In this document: positions 1-7,461 of the stretch, in pieces
How positions within the stretch are numbered: the stretch's first letter is position 1
Layout of the letters: each line of letters opens with the position of its first letter
NCBI GenBank assembly: GCA_003444795.1
Contig: DLWR01000023.1
Span: 1 to 13,085, forward strand
Length of the DNA stretch: 13,085 nucleotides
From: Cryomorphaceae bacterium
GTDB taxonomy: Bacteria > Bacteroidota > Bacteroidia > Flavobacteriales > Schleiferiaceae
Reading direction: 5' to 3'
The notes under the pieces: generated by a model
Database searches by the model: none
Seen by the model: only the letters and a program-made list of their open reading frames with translations
Told to the model about the DNA's origin: nothing
Translations under genes and position numbers: made by a program

Positions 1-1
1 A

Positions 2-871
2 CGCCCAGGGGCGGTGGATTCTCTGCGCGTTCCAGCGGGCCTTTGCCGCTGCGACGGCCATCCCTATCCCTGGGACTGGTTGAAAGTAGGTTGGCCTGTC
101 TTGCCCGAAAATGAGGGGATCGCCCTCACGGAATGGCTTCTAGACCCATTGCCCTACGAGCCTCGTTTTGTGGAACTTAAAAACATGAGCCCTCAGGTTT
201 TGGAGGTGGGGGCCTTGTTTTTGGCAGATCCGGAAGGGGCAGGATTTTGGCGCCGTTTGGATGAACCAGGGAGTTTCTTGCTTCCAGGGGAGGTGAGGGC
301 CTACAGCGAGGAGCCAAAGCAAACATCCAAACGCTACCCTTCCGGTTCAGCGCTCCAAATCTGGCCTTCCCAGGAAGCGATACCACCCCTCTCAGAGAAA
401 GAAGGCATGGGGCTTTTTCGGAGCGATGGGTTGCGCCTGGCCGCTGTGGACCCCGAAAAACTTCTTTCTTCTAGCGGGCAAGAGGGAGTCTCTTGGCGTT
501 GGAGTGCGGGAGAACGCTGGGTACTTTCGGGGGATTCAGCCTCACCAGGGCTGCACCATGTATTTGAGGAGGTTCCCGTATCCTGGGGGGCTGTGCGGCT
601 GGAACAGGGGTGGTACGGCGGAAATTTGCGCCCAGTGGTGTCCTATGCGTGGCGCCAAGATGGGCCCTGGTTGGTTCAGGAGCGTTGGACCCAGGCCCAC
701 CTCGGCGTGGGTGCCGAATGGACGCAAGGGGTACAGGTCGAGCGAGAGGGACTTTGGGAATGTGGATTGCCCCCAGCCCCCAACGGTGGGGTTTGGCTTT
801 GGGATATCCGTTTCACTTCACCAAAGGGCCACGTGTTCCGTCGAAGCTTTGAAATCCGCCAAGTCCGATAA
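2..871 (+). CDS. Lamin-tail-domain surface protein, C-terminal part (5' truncated)
   Basis: The reading frame is open to the window edge, so the start lies upstream; a GTG at 14 is not convincing as a start. About 289 residues are visible. The middle part has the pattern of a lamin-tail (LTD) domain as found in secreted Bacteroidota proteins: 'PRFVELKN' followed by a hydrophobic stretch ending in 'LFLADPEG', then 'LLPGEV', a 'YPSGSALQIW' strand and the closing 'SASPGLHH', which resembles the SPG/TPG end of the fold. The last 100 or so residues (from about 'VPVSWGAVRLEQG' to the stop) look like a beta-sandwich of the kind that often follows LTD domains in these proteins, ending in 'GHVFRRSFEIRQVR'. 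No T9SS sorting signal is evident at the C-terminus. Tryptophan is abundant. The role is probably an exported or cell-surface structural protein; the substrate or partner is unknown. The family assignment is from memory of the motif pattern, not a search. Confidence 0.6.
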   Translation, partial: RPGAVDSLRVPAGLCRCDGHPYPWDWLKVGWPVLPENEGIALTEWLLDPLPYEPRFVELKNMSPQVLEVGALFLADPEGAGFWRRLDEPGSFLLPGEVRAYSEEPKQTSKRYPSGSALQIWPSQEAIPPLSEKEGMGLFRSDGLRLAAVDPEKLLSSSGQEGVSWRWSAGERWVLSGDSASPGLHHVFEEVPVSWGAVRLEQGWYGGNLRPVVSYAWRQDGPWLVQERWTQAHLGVGAEWTQGVQVEREGLWECGLPPAPNGGVWLWDIRFTSPKGHVFRRSFEIRQVR

Positions 872-877
872 TGCTCC

Positions 878-885
878 TACTTTTG
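878..885 (+). promoter_or_regulatory. -7 promoter element TACTTTTG for the ureohydrolase gene
   Basis: TACTTTTG matches the Bacteroidota -7 consensus TAnnTTTG exactly. It lies in the 18-nt gap after the preceding stop codon and ends 4 nt before the GTG at 890. A TTTG at 848-851 could be the -33 element, but the 26-nt spacing is longer than usual. The position implies a transcript starting at or within a few nt of the start codon. Confidence 0.5.
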
Positions 886-889
886 TGGT

Positions 890-1969
890 GTGAATCTGCA
901 AGACCTAAAGGCCCAACGCGCCGCCAAGCGAGCGGAACAGGCCACTGACTTTGATCCCAATGGATTGGCCGCACCTGGACAGGTGTACGGACTTCCCTAC
1001 GATGAGCGCTCAGCCGAAGTGGTTATTTTCCCCGTTCCCTGGGAGGTGACCGTGAGTTATGCGGCAGGCACCGCAGCAGGCCCTGAGGCCATGCGCGAGG
1101 CCTCGGCTCAAGTAGACCTCTACGACCCCAGTGTTCCCAACGCCTGGAAAATGGGCCTTTGGATGGCACCAAGTAGCGAAAAATGGGCCTATAAATCGGA
1201 GCGAAACCGCGAACGCGCCGAAGCCTACCTGGAGGCATTGGCAGAAGGCTTGCCCACCGCCCGCCTGGCCAAGAGCCTAGAAAAGATCAACGCAGCGTGT
1301 GACGCTATGGTCGACTGGGTCTATGCTCAAACCTCCCACTATCTCGACCAAGGTCAATTGGTCGCCCTGCTGGGTGGTGACCACAGCACTCCGCTAGGGT
1401 ACATTCGGGCCTTAGCAGATCGCTACCCCGGCATGGGCATCTTGCAAATTGATGCGCACATGGACCTTCGGAAGGCCTATGAAGACTTCACGTATTCTCA
1501 CGCGAGCATCATGTACAATGCTATGAAGCACGAGGGGATTTCCAAGCTGGTGCAAGTGGGAATTCGCGACTATTGCGAAGAGGAGTTAGAGGTTATGGCC
1601 GATTTGGGCGAACGCATTTCGGTATACTTTGATCGCGACCTGAAGCAAGCGCAGTTTCAAGGGGCTACCTGGGCTCAGCAGGTTGAAGCCATGGTGGCGG
1701 ATCTGCCGCAGCAGGTCTACCTCAGTTTTGACATCGATGGCTTGGACCCCAAATTATGCCCCCATAGCGGTACGCCAGTGGCCGGGGGATTTGAGGTTGA
1801 GCACATCCTTTTTCTCGTGGAGCGCGTGATGGCATCGGGCCGATCCCTCATTGGCCTTGACCTTAATGAAGTGGCTCCCGGTCCGGAAGGCGATTGGGAT
1901 GCCAATGTGGGTAGCCGATTATTGTACCGATTGTGCAATTTACTCGGGGCCTCTAACGGCCGAATCTAA
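890..1969 (+). CDS. Agmatinase/arginase-family ureohydrolase
   Basis: A 359-residue binuclear manganese hydrolase of the ureohydrolase superfamily, which cleaves guanidino compounds (agmatine, arginine, formiminoglutamate and relatives) to release urea or formamide. The metal-binding set is complete: GGDHS (H165), DAHMD (D188, H190, D192) and SFDIDGLDP (D281, D283). YSHAS (202-206) is typical of agmatinase-like members, and 'DLNEVAP' (324-330) is also conserved in the family. An N-terminal stretch of about 40 residues precedes the core, as in the longer 'agmatinase family' proteins of Bacteroidota. The GTG start is chosen because no ATG lies in frame after the upstream in-frame stop at 869-871 and because a -7 element sits 4 nt before it. 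The preceding surface-protein gene and the following purQ give no metabolic clue. Enzyme fold and activity class are secure; the true substrate is not, so I give no gene symbol. Confidence 0.9.
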   Translation: MNLQDLKAQRAAKRAEQATDFDPNGLAAPGQVYGLPYDERSAEVVIFPVPWEVTVSYAAGTAAGPEAMREASAQVDLYDPSVPNAWKMGLWMAPSSEKWAYKSERNRERAEAYLEALAEGLPTARLAKSLEKINAACDAMVDWVYAQTSHYLDQGQLVALLGGDHSTPLGYIRALADRYPGMGILQIDAHMDLRKAYEDFTYSHASIMYNAMKHEGISKLVQVGIRDYCEEELEVMADLGERISVYFDRDLKQAQFQGATWAQQVEAMVADLPQQVYLSFDIDGLDPKLCPHSGTPVAGGFEVEHILFLVERVMASGRSLIGLDLNEVAPGPEGDWDANVGSRLLYRLCNLLGASNGRI

Positions 1970-2005
1970 GCACGACTTTTTCCCTCAAAACCTGTTGGGC
2001 TTCCC

Positions 2006-2013
2006 TACCTTTG
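2006..2013 (+). promoter_or_regulatory. -7 promoter element TACCTTTG for purQ
   Basis: TACCTTTG is an exact TAnnTTTG match ending 4 nt before the purQ ATG at 2018. I see no good TTG at the usual -33 distance. The transcript would start at or next to the ATG, leaving no room for a 5' leader or a purine riboswitch. Confidence 0.55.
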
Positions 2014-2017
2014 CCCT

Positions 2018-2713
2018 ATGAAATTTGGCGTTGTCACCTTCCCTGGATCCAACTGCGACCAGGACATGATCGATACCCTGCGCGACGGCCTGGGCTGCGA
2101 AACTGTTTCTCTTTGGCACAAGGACCGCGATCTAAAGGGCGTAGACATGGTGGTCTTACCTGGTGGATTTTCCTACGGCGATTACTTGCGTTCGGGTGCC
2201 ATCGCACGCTTTTCTCCCATCATGGAGGAAGTGGTGAAGCACGCGGCCAAGGGCGGGTATGTTTTGGGCGTATGCAATGGCTTCCAAATTTTGACGGAGA
2301 GCCAATTGGTTCCAGGCGCCTTGCTTCACAACGATAGCCACAAATTCATCTGTAAAAACGTCTACCTGACTCCAGCGTCACCGCTTAGTCCCATGACGGC
2401 CGACCTGAAGGAGAACGGGGTATACAAAATCCCCATTGCCCACGGGGAGGGCCGCTACTATGCGGATGAAGAGACGCTCAAGCGCCTCAACGACCAAGGC
2501 CAAGTCATGTTCCGTTACTGCGAATCGGATGGAGCAATCACTGACGGCGCAAATCCCAATGGCGCCATTCAGAATATTGCGGGCGTTTGCAACGAAGGAC
2601 GTAATGTGATGGGAATGATGCCTCACCCTGAGCGCGCGGCGGATGAAAACCTCCTCAACACCGATGGGTTGGCCCTGTTCAACAGCCTGCTGAACCACAT
2701 GGTTACGGCCTAA
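2018..2713 (+). CDS. purQ: Phosphoribosylformylglycinamidine synthase subunit PurQ (glutaminase)
   Basis: Cytoplasmic class I glutamine amidotransferase that supplies ammonia to PurL for the fourth step of purine synthesis, converting FGAR to FGAM. The 231 residues match the normal PurQ length. Visible landmarks are the N-terminal 'FGVVTFPGSNCD', the 'LPGGFSYGDYLRSG' loop (47-60), the nucleophile elbow 'GVCNGFQ' with C86, and 'MPHPER' with H203 and E205, which complete the Cys-His-Glu triad. A separate PurQ implies the three-part PurS-PurL-PurQ complex rather than the single large PurL; the partners are not in this window. The ATG at 2018 is supported by the family's usual N-terminus. The gene has its own -7 element and is followed by a strong terminator, so it is probably monocistronic, although the 48-nt gap after the ureohydrolase gene would allow read-through. 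Confidence 0.95.
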   Translation: MKFGVVTFPGSNCDQDMIDTLRDGLGCETVSLWHKDRDLKGVDMVVLPGGFSYGDYLRSGAIARFSPIMEEVVKHAAKGGYVLGVCNGFQILTESQLVPGALLHNDSHKFICKNVYLTPASPLSPMTADLKENGVYKIPIAHGEGRYYADEETLKRLNDQGQVMFRYCESDGAITDGANPNGAIQNIAGVCNEGRNVMGMMPHPERAADENLLNTDGLALFNSLLNHMVTA

Positions 2714-2737
2714 GGCAAGAGAATATTCCCCTAAATG

Positions 2738-2768
2738 AAAAACCCCGCGAGGAACTCGCGGGGTTTTT
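2738..2768. terminator. Bidirectional intrinsic terminator between purQ and the convergent T9SS gene
   Basis: A perfect 14-bp inverted repeat, 2738-2751 pairing with 2755-2768, encloses a 3-nt loop. The stem has a G/C core (CCCCGCGAG) flanked by an A run on one side and a T run on the other, so it gives a hairpin plus U-tract on both strands. It lies 24 nt beyond each of the two facing stop codons (2713 on +, 2793 on -), so it can serve both genes. Confidence 0.93.
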
Positions 2769-2792
2769 TGTGTTCATGTAGGGAGGTCAGCA

Positions 2793-5700
2793 TTAATACT
2801 TTACCATTCGCTGGGTAACGGTAGCTCCCGTTGCCGAGCGACGCTCCAGGACATAGACCCCATTGGGCCATGCGCCTAAGTCGTAGCGGTGCGTTTGCAC
2901 TTGGCCCGTACCGGTATGGGCTTCTTCTTGGAGCACCGCCCCAGAGGCATCCAACCAACGAAGGGTATAAGCTTCTCCCGCAGGTACTGCAGTGAGTAGC
3001 TCTACCCATCCATGGCTCGGGTTGGGGGAAAGGTGCAAGGCGTTCACCTCCCACTCATCAATGGATGTTACAGCGATCGGATTGGAGGTGGGGAAACATC
3101 CCAAGCCAAGCTTCAATTGAGCATAGAAAGTGCCAGGAGCTGTCGGTACGTACCAAGGGTTGGTCGCTCCGCTGATGGCATTCAGGTTGGCATCCAGCCA
3201 TTGAATGTTCCAGCCGCTTGCTGCCTGTGGACAGTAGAGCGAGTCTCCGCCAAACACTTGAACGGTGGGAACAGGAGGAGCGGCCTTCACTTCAAAACTA
3301 TCCGTGCGCTCAGCCGTACAGGTGCTATTCGAATACACATAGGTGAGGTAGTGCCAGCCCAAAGTCAGGGTACTGGGTTGAATTTGGGTGATCGGATTCC
3401 CATCCAATTCATAGCTACCACCTCCAGGATATCCCCCTGAAGGGGCAAATGGAGCATCGGCTGCACAAACCTCATCCACGTTGAAGTTGAGGAATACGTT
3501 GGGGGCAGCTAAGATCTGGATGGTGGACGTAGCGCTGTTCACACAGCCATTGGTATTCATATACGTGTAGGTAATGGTGTAGGTTCCCTGACCAACAGTC
3601 GTTGGCAAGAATTGGCCATTGCTGACTCCCGTGCCGCTGAATACGCCACCCGCAGGCGTGCCGCTCAAATTGATGGGGGCACTACCGACGCAAACAGCTG
3701 AATACGTACCTGCCGTCACTACGGGTAGGGGCAAGATATTTGCGATGATCGTGTTGGAGGAAACTTTCTTAGGTGCCGCACAATCTTCCGAAGATGTCAC
3801 CACACAGCGAACGCTATCTCCCGTATTCAAGGTGAAGAAATCGATACTGGCCGAGTTTCCTCCGCGCTGTTGTCCATTCACCTTCCAGGTGTAGACCGGG
3901 TTGGAACCCGCATTTACCGGGCTGGCTGTAAAGGTCAAGGTATCTCCGAGACAAGCGGTTGCGGTATTTGCGCTGATACTAACACTTGGCGTCGACAAGC
4001 TGGCGACACTGAGGTAGCTCGTCTTGGACACCGTAGCGCTTCCTTGGTTATTGGTGACGGTCAAACTCACATTTTTCACCCCTGCAGTGGCATAGCTAAC
4101 CTTCGGGTTGTAGGAGGTAGACGTTGATGGGGTACCGCCTGGGAAGCTCCAGGAGAAACTTACCCCTTGACCTGTTCCTGAGAAATAGAAGGAGGTAGAC
4201 TTATTCACACAGGTGGTGGTATCGCTAAAGAAATCCGCTACTGGCGCTGCCACATTTGGAGTCAAAAGGAGGAGCCAGTCCAAGTATATGTTGTTGCCGT
4301 TTCCGCTAATGGCCTCAAACTTGAAGCGCACTTGGCCGGAATATCCTGCGAGCTGGATGGTGTCTCGGTTCCAGTCACTGCTTGAACTAGGCACAAATGC
4401 CGTGGTGATCGCGCTACCCGTGGCAAAGCTGTTGTTGCCCGTCTCCACATACTGGCGGAGCAAATTCCAGGTGCTACCACAATCCGAACTGATGTAGATG
4501 TTCAAGGTATCGGACGCTGCTCCCGTCAAGGGACGGTAGGCCAAATCGTATACAAGAGTGGTTACAGAGTCAACCAAATAAGGGGGAGAAATCAAATCGT
4601 CCTTTTGCCCCGTGCTACCATAGCCAAAGCCTTCAAAAACAGCGCTATAGGCATATTGGCTGCCCACGGAGGAGATGTTCCAACCTTGGCCAAAATCGGG
4701 GTTAACCGTACTCCAACGACCATCCAAGGGATGATTGTCAAATTGCTCTCCCGCGGGAACCTGAATGCCGCCCACGTGGATGTACGAAATGCGCGTGAGC
4801 GTGTCGCTGCCATAGGCGTTGCTTGCGACCAATTGAACCGTGTAGCGACCATTGGCGGTGAAGACGACTTGCGGATCCGAGTCGCTTGAACTACTGCCAT
4901 TGACATAAGTAAAAGTTTGAGGATAGATGGTCCAGCTCCATGCGGTGGGGTAGTTGCTCGATGCGTCGGTCAATGTGACAGTATCCGAGGTGCTGCAGAG
5001 GGCTTGGTGGGAGGTGCTGAAATCCACTTCGGGGCGCTCCTGGAAGAAGGTGGCCAGGGGACTTTCCCAGACTCCTCGGCCGTAGGTGCCTACTCGAATC
5101 TTACCGGCATTCGACAAAATTTCTATGTCGTTGACAATCGTGTTGGGAAGGCCTTTCATGAAGGGGACCCAATCGGACATAGACGCATCGCGGTAGTAAA
5201 CACCCAGATCTGTACCTATGTACACGAGGCCATTGCTGTTGGGCTGGATGGCAATGCAGTTGGCGGGAATATTTGGCAAGCTACCGCTGCGGTTGTACCA
5301 GGCGCCGCCTGCATTGAACGTTTCATAGACTTTGGTGCCGGCATAGTAGCCCGACTTGCTGATCCACACGTGATTTTCATCGGTAGGGTCAACGGCGATG
5401 CCTGTAATTACCGTGCTGGAGCCCACGTTGGAGGTAATCCAGGTCCAGGTTTGGCCACCATCATTGCTGTAGAAAAGACGCTCATCAATACTTACGTACA
5501 GGACGTTTGGATTGCTCACCGCCTCAGCAATGCAGTCAATGTTGCTCGAACCTTGAATGTTGTTGGCACTTGTAGCCGTAAAACTGCTTCCCGCATTGGT
5601 GGATTTCCACAACTTGGTGAATCCGGCGTAGAGGGTGTTGGAGTTGATTCGGCTTGCCAAGAAGGGCGTGACCCAATTACCGGTACCCGCTGGAGGGAGG

Positions 5701-7340
5701 TTGAAAGGAGCATTGAAGGTGATGCCGCGGTTGGTGGATTTGTCAAAGTCACCGTAGTAAATCGAGCGGTACATGGTATTGCCATCAGACGCAGAAATCG
5801 CACAGTCCATGCCATCTCCGCCGCCCACTTTGTCCCAGCCGTTGTCGTTCAGGTGGGTGCCATTGTCTTGGGAACCGGCTATGGTCAAAAGGGTATCTGC
5901 TTCGGTTGTACCAATCTTGTAGTACTGCGTAATGGAGAGGCCTTGGTTCCGCGCAACCCAACTTTGGTTCATGCCACCGTTGGCAGATTTGTAGACGCCG
6001 CCATCGCAGCCTGCATACACTTGGCTGGTGCCCGGTTTAAAGGTCATCCAGTGATGGTCTGCATGCACAAAGGAGGCGCCACCTCCTCCATACCAATGGC
6101 CACTCAATGCAAAACTGGAACCGCCGTTGTTGGAGCGCCAAACGTTTACACCCCCAGTGAGAACGATGTCTTTGTTGAGCGGGGAGACGGCGATGGCCAA
6201 GTCATACCAGGCCTGGCCGCCGGATCCAGAACCGTTTGTGCTCCAGTCCAGGAGGTTGGGGCTTGCCCCGTGACGCTGAGTCCACGTGGTACCGCCATTG
6301 GTGCTTCGGTATACGCCATACAGGCCGTTGTTGTTGGCGCCATATAAGGCATAGACGTAGTTGGTGTCGTTCGCCGTGGTGGCTAATTCCACACGACCTG
6401 CATTCATGGGCAAACCGCTGGTTACCATGGTCCAGGTATCACCAAAGTCGGTGGACATCCAAATGCGGCCATTGCTGCTGGTGCCAGCAAAAAGCTTGTT
6501 CGTGCCGGGGACTTGAACGAGGCAACCAAAGGTACCTCCCGCTTCAGTGGTCCAGGTAGCGCCACCGTTTAAGCTGCGAACAATTCCGTTTCGAGTGGCT
6601 GCCACCAAGTGGTGCGTGCTGTCTTTGTGCATGGCCATACCCACAATGCGCGCGGATTGCGTCAAGTTGAAGCTCAACCCGGTGGGATTCCATGTGAGGC
6701 CGCCATCGGTGGACTTCATGACGCCCAAAGAATAGGTATCACCCGCATCGCGGTCGCCCGTGCCGATGTACATCACCAATGGATTGGTAGGGTCGATCAA
6801 AATGGCCGAAACGCCAAGATTCGGCAGCAAATCTGTGTTGGTCGACCACGTCAAACCGTCGTCTGTAGACTTCCACAAGCCACCCGCTGGTGCACCCGCA
6901 AACAAGGTGTTTGGCTGAGTGGGGTGAAAGGCAATAACGTTGACACGTCCAATGCCGTTGAGGAAGTTGCCGTCAAAAGGCCCAACAATGCTCCAATTGC
7001 CCAGGCCCCCTGTAGAGGCCGAAGCGCTTCCTTGGACTCCAGATAGGTAGCCCTGGTAAAGGGACTGAGGAGCAGGTCGATTGCCACTGGGGTATACGCG
7101 GGGCTCCATAAAAGCTTCCCAACGCTTGAACTGCTTCCAGCCTCTTCCTTTTTCGACAGATTTGCCTTCCCAATATTCATTGAAGGCATCGACCACATCG
7201 TAAAAATTCACGCTGGGATCGTTCATCATTTCAACATAGGGAATCTCCTCGTTCAGAGGGCTCTGAGCGGACAATGTGGCGGCGCTCAGAACAGCGAAGG
7301 CAAGAGCAGAAAAGCGGAGATGTAGAGACATGCGGCGCAT
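2793..7340 (-). CDS. Giant secreted Asp-box beta-propeller (VPS10/sialidase-like) protein with PKD and Ig-like domains and T9SS type A sorting domain
   Basis: About 1515 residues from the ATG at 7340 (a second ATG at 7331 is equally possible). Residues 1-25 are a signal peptide ending '...TLSAQ'. Residues 26-110 contain 'KQFKRWEAFMEPRVYPSG', a conserved leader module of such Bacteroidota proteins. From about 115 to 760 lies a BNR/VPS10-type propeller with around eleven Asp-box loops of the form S-x-(D/N)-x-G-x-(T/S)-(W/F), for example near 157, 209, 255, 295, 345, 402, 534, 579, 624 and 673. A PKD domain follows (767-856), then a jelly-roll like MAM/'choice-of-anchor J' (860-1030), a second PKD (1034-1113) and several Ig-like repeats, most with an early cysteine (1118-1425). 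The type A sorting tail (1436-1515) starts 'LSPNPSHGW' and ends 'RMVKY'. It is predicted to cross the outer membrane through T9SS and be surface-attached or released. Binding target or enzyme activity is unknown. The open frame extends to 7619, but that part overlaps the ClC gene and lacks signal-peptide logic. Confidence 0.9.
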   Translation of the reverse strand: MRRMSLHLRFSALAFAVLSAATLSAQSPLNEEIPYVEMMNDPSVNFYDVVDAFNEYWEGKSVEKGRGWKQFKRWEAFMEPRVYPSGNRPAPQSLYQGYLSGVQGSASASTGGLGNWSIVGPFDGNFLNGIGRVNVIAFHPTQPNTLFAGAPAGGLWKSTDDGLTWSTNTDLLPNLGVSAILIDPTNPLVMYIGTGDRDAGDTYSLGVMKSTDGGLTWNPTGLSFNLTQSARIVGMAMHKDSTHHLVAATRNGIVRSLNGGATWTTEAGGTFGCLVQVPGTNKLFAGTSSNGRIWMSTDFGDTWTMVTSGLPMNAGRVELATTANDTNYVYALYGANNNGLYGVYRSTNGGTTWTQRHGASPNLLDWSTNGSGSGGQAWYDLAIAVSPLNKDIVLTGGVNVWRSNNGGSSFALSGHWYGGGGASFVHADHHWMTFKPGTSQVYAGCDGGVYKSANGGMNQSWVARNQGLSITQYYKIGTTEADTLLTIAGSQDNGTHLNDNGWDKVGGGDGMDCAISASDGNTMYRSIYYGDFDKSTNRGITFNAPFNLPPAGTGNWVTPFLASRINSNTLYAGFTKLWKSTNAGSSFTATSANNIQGSSNIDCIAEAVSNPNVLYVSIDERLFYSNDGGQTWTWITSNVGSSTVITGIAVDPTDENHVWISKSGYYAGTKVYETFNAGGAWYNRSGSLPNIPANCIAIQPNSNGLVYIGTDLGVYYRDASMSDWVPFMKGLPNTIVNDIEILSNAGKIRVGTYGRGVWESPLATFFQERPEVDFSTSHQALCSTSDTVTLTDASSNYPTAWSWTIYPQTFTYVNGSSSSDSDPQVVFTANGRYTVQLVASNAYGSDTLTRISYIHVGGIQVPAGEQFDNHPLDGRWSTVNPDFGQGWNISSVGSQYAYSAVFEGFGYGSTGQKDDLISPPYLVDSVTTLVYDLAYRPLTGAASDTLNIYISSDCGSTWNLLRQYVETGNNSFATGSAITTAFVPSSSSDWNRDTIQLAGYSGQVRFKFEAISGNGNNIYLDWLLLLTPNVAAPVADFFSDTTTCVNKSTSFYFSGTGQGVSFSWSFPGGTPSTSTSYNPKVSYATAGVKNVSLTVTNNQGSATVSKTSYLSVASLSTPSVSISANTATACLGDTLTFTASPVNAGSNPVYTWKVNGQQRGGNSASIDFFTLNTGDSVRCVVTSSEDCAAPKKVSSNTIIANILPLPVVTAGTYSAVCVGSAPINLSGTPAGGVFSGTGVSNGQFLPTTVGQGTYTITYTYMNTNGCVNSATSTIQILAAPNVFLNFNVDEVCAADAPFAPSGGYPGGGSYELDGNPITQIQPSTLTLGWHYLTYVYSNSTCTAERTDSFEVKAAPPVPTVQVFGGDSLYCPQAASGWNIQWLDANLNAISGATNPWYVPTAPGTFYAQLKLGLGCFPTSNPIAVTSIDEWEVNALHLSPNPSHGWVELLTAVPAGEAYTLRWLDASGAVLQEEAHTGTGQVQTHRYDLGAWPNGVYVLERRSATGATVTQRMVKY

Positions 7341-7357
7341 AAAGAGTTCAGTAAAAA

Positions 7358-7375
7358 GGGGGACGTATGCCCCCC
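7358..7375 (-). promoter_or_regulatory. G/C hairpin plus U5 in the leader of the T9SS propeller gene (terminator or attenuator-like)
   Basis: Read on the minus strand, six G (7375-7370), a 7-nt loop and five C (7362-7358) are followed at once by five T (7357-7353). It lies between the putative -7 element (7382-7389) and the ATG at 7340. It could end transcripts coming from the aspS-ClC unit upstream, or form a 5'-terminal hairpin on the gene's own mRNA. The stem is only 5-6 bp but all G/C. Confidence 0.45.
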
Positions 7376-7381
7376 GGTCCT

Positions 7382-7389
7382 CAAATATA
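7382..7389 (-). promoter_or_regulatory. -7 promoter element TATATTTG for the T9SS propeller gene
   Basis: On the minus strand this reads TATATTTG, an exact TAnnTTTG match, 41 nt before the ATG at 7340 and inside the 121-nt gap after the ClC stop. No TTG is seen at the expected -33 distance. It gives the giant gene its own promoter, separate from aspS-ClC, with a leader of about 35-40 nt. Confidence 0.5.
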
Positions 7390-7461
7390 ACCCCGACCCT
7401 CCTGCACTTGTTTCTCTGTGTGCTTCTAAAGTAGGGGCATTGTGCCAACGATGGAGGGCAT

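Noticed and set aside
1970..2017. Possible terminator or purine riboswitch between the ureohydrolase gene and purQ
   Set aside because: The 48-nt gap has no stem of useful length and is too short for a purine riboswitch; only the -7 element is supported.
4917..6347. 476-residue open frame on the + strand inside the T9SS gene
   Set aside because: It is antisense to the Asp-box propeller region. The composition (rich in Gly, Val, Ala, His) shows no domain, and the minus-strand protein explains the sequence fully.
2793..7340. Repeated short DNA strings such as those encoding STNGG-TTW, considered as possible DNA repeats
   Set aside because: They are degenerate and follow the codon frame of Asp-box protein repeats, so the repetition is at the protein level rather than a DNA repeat or CRISPR.
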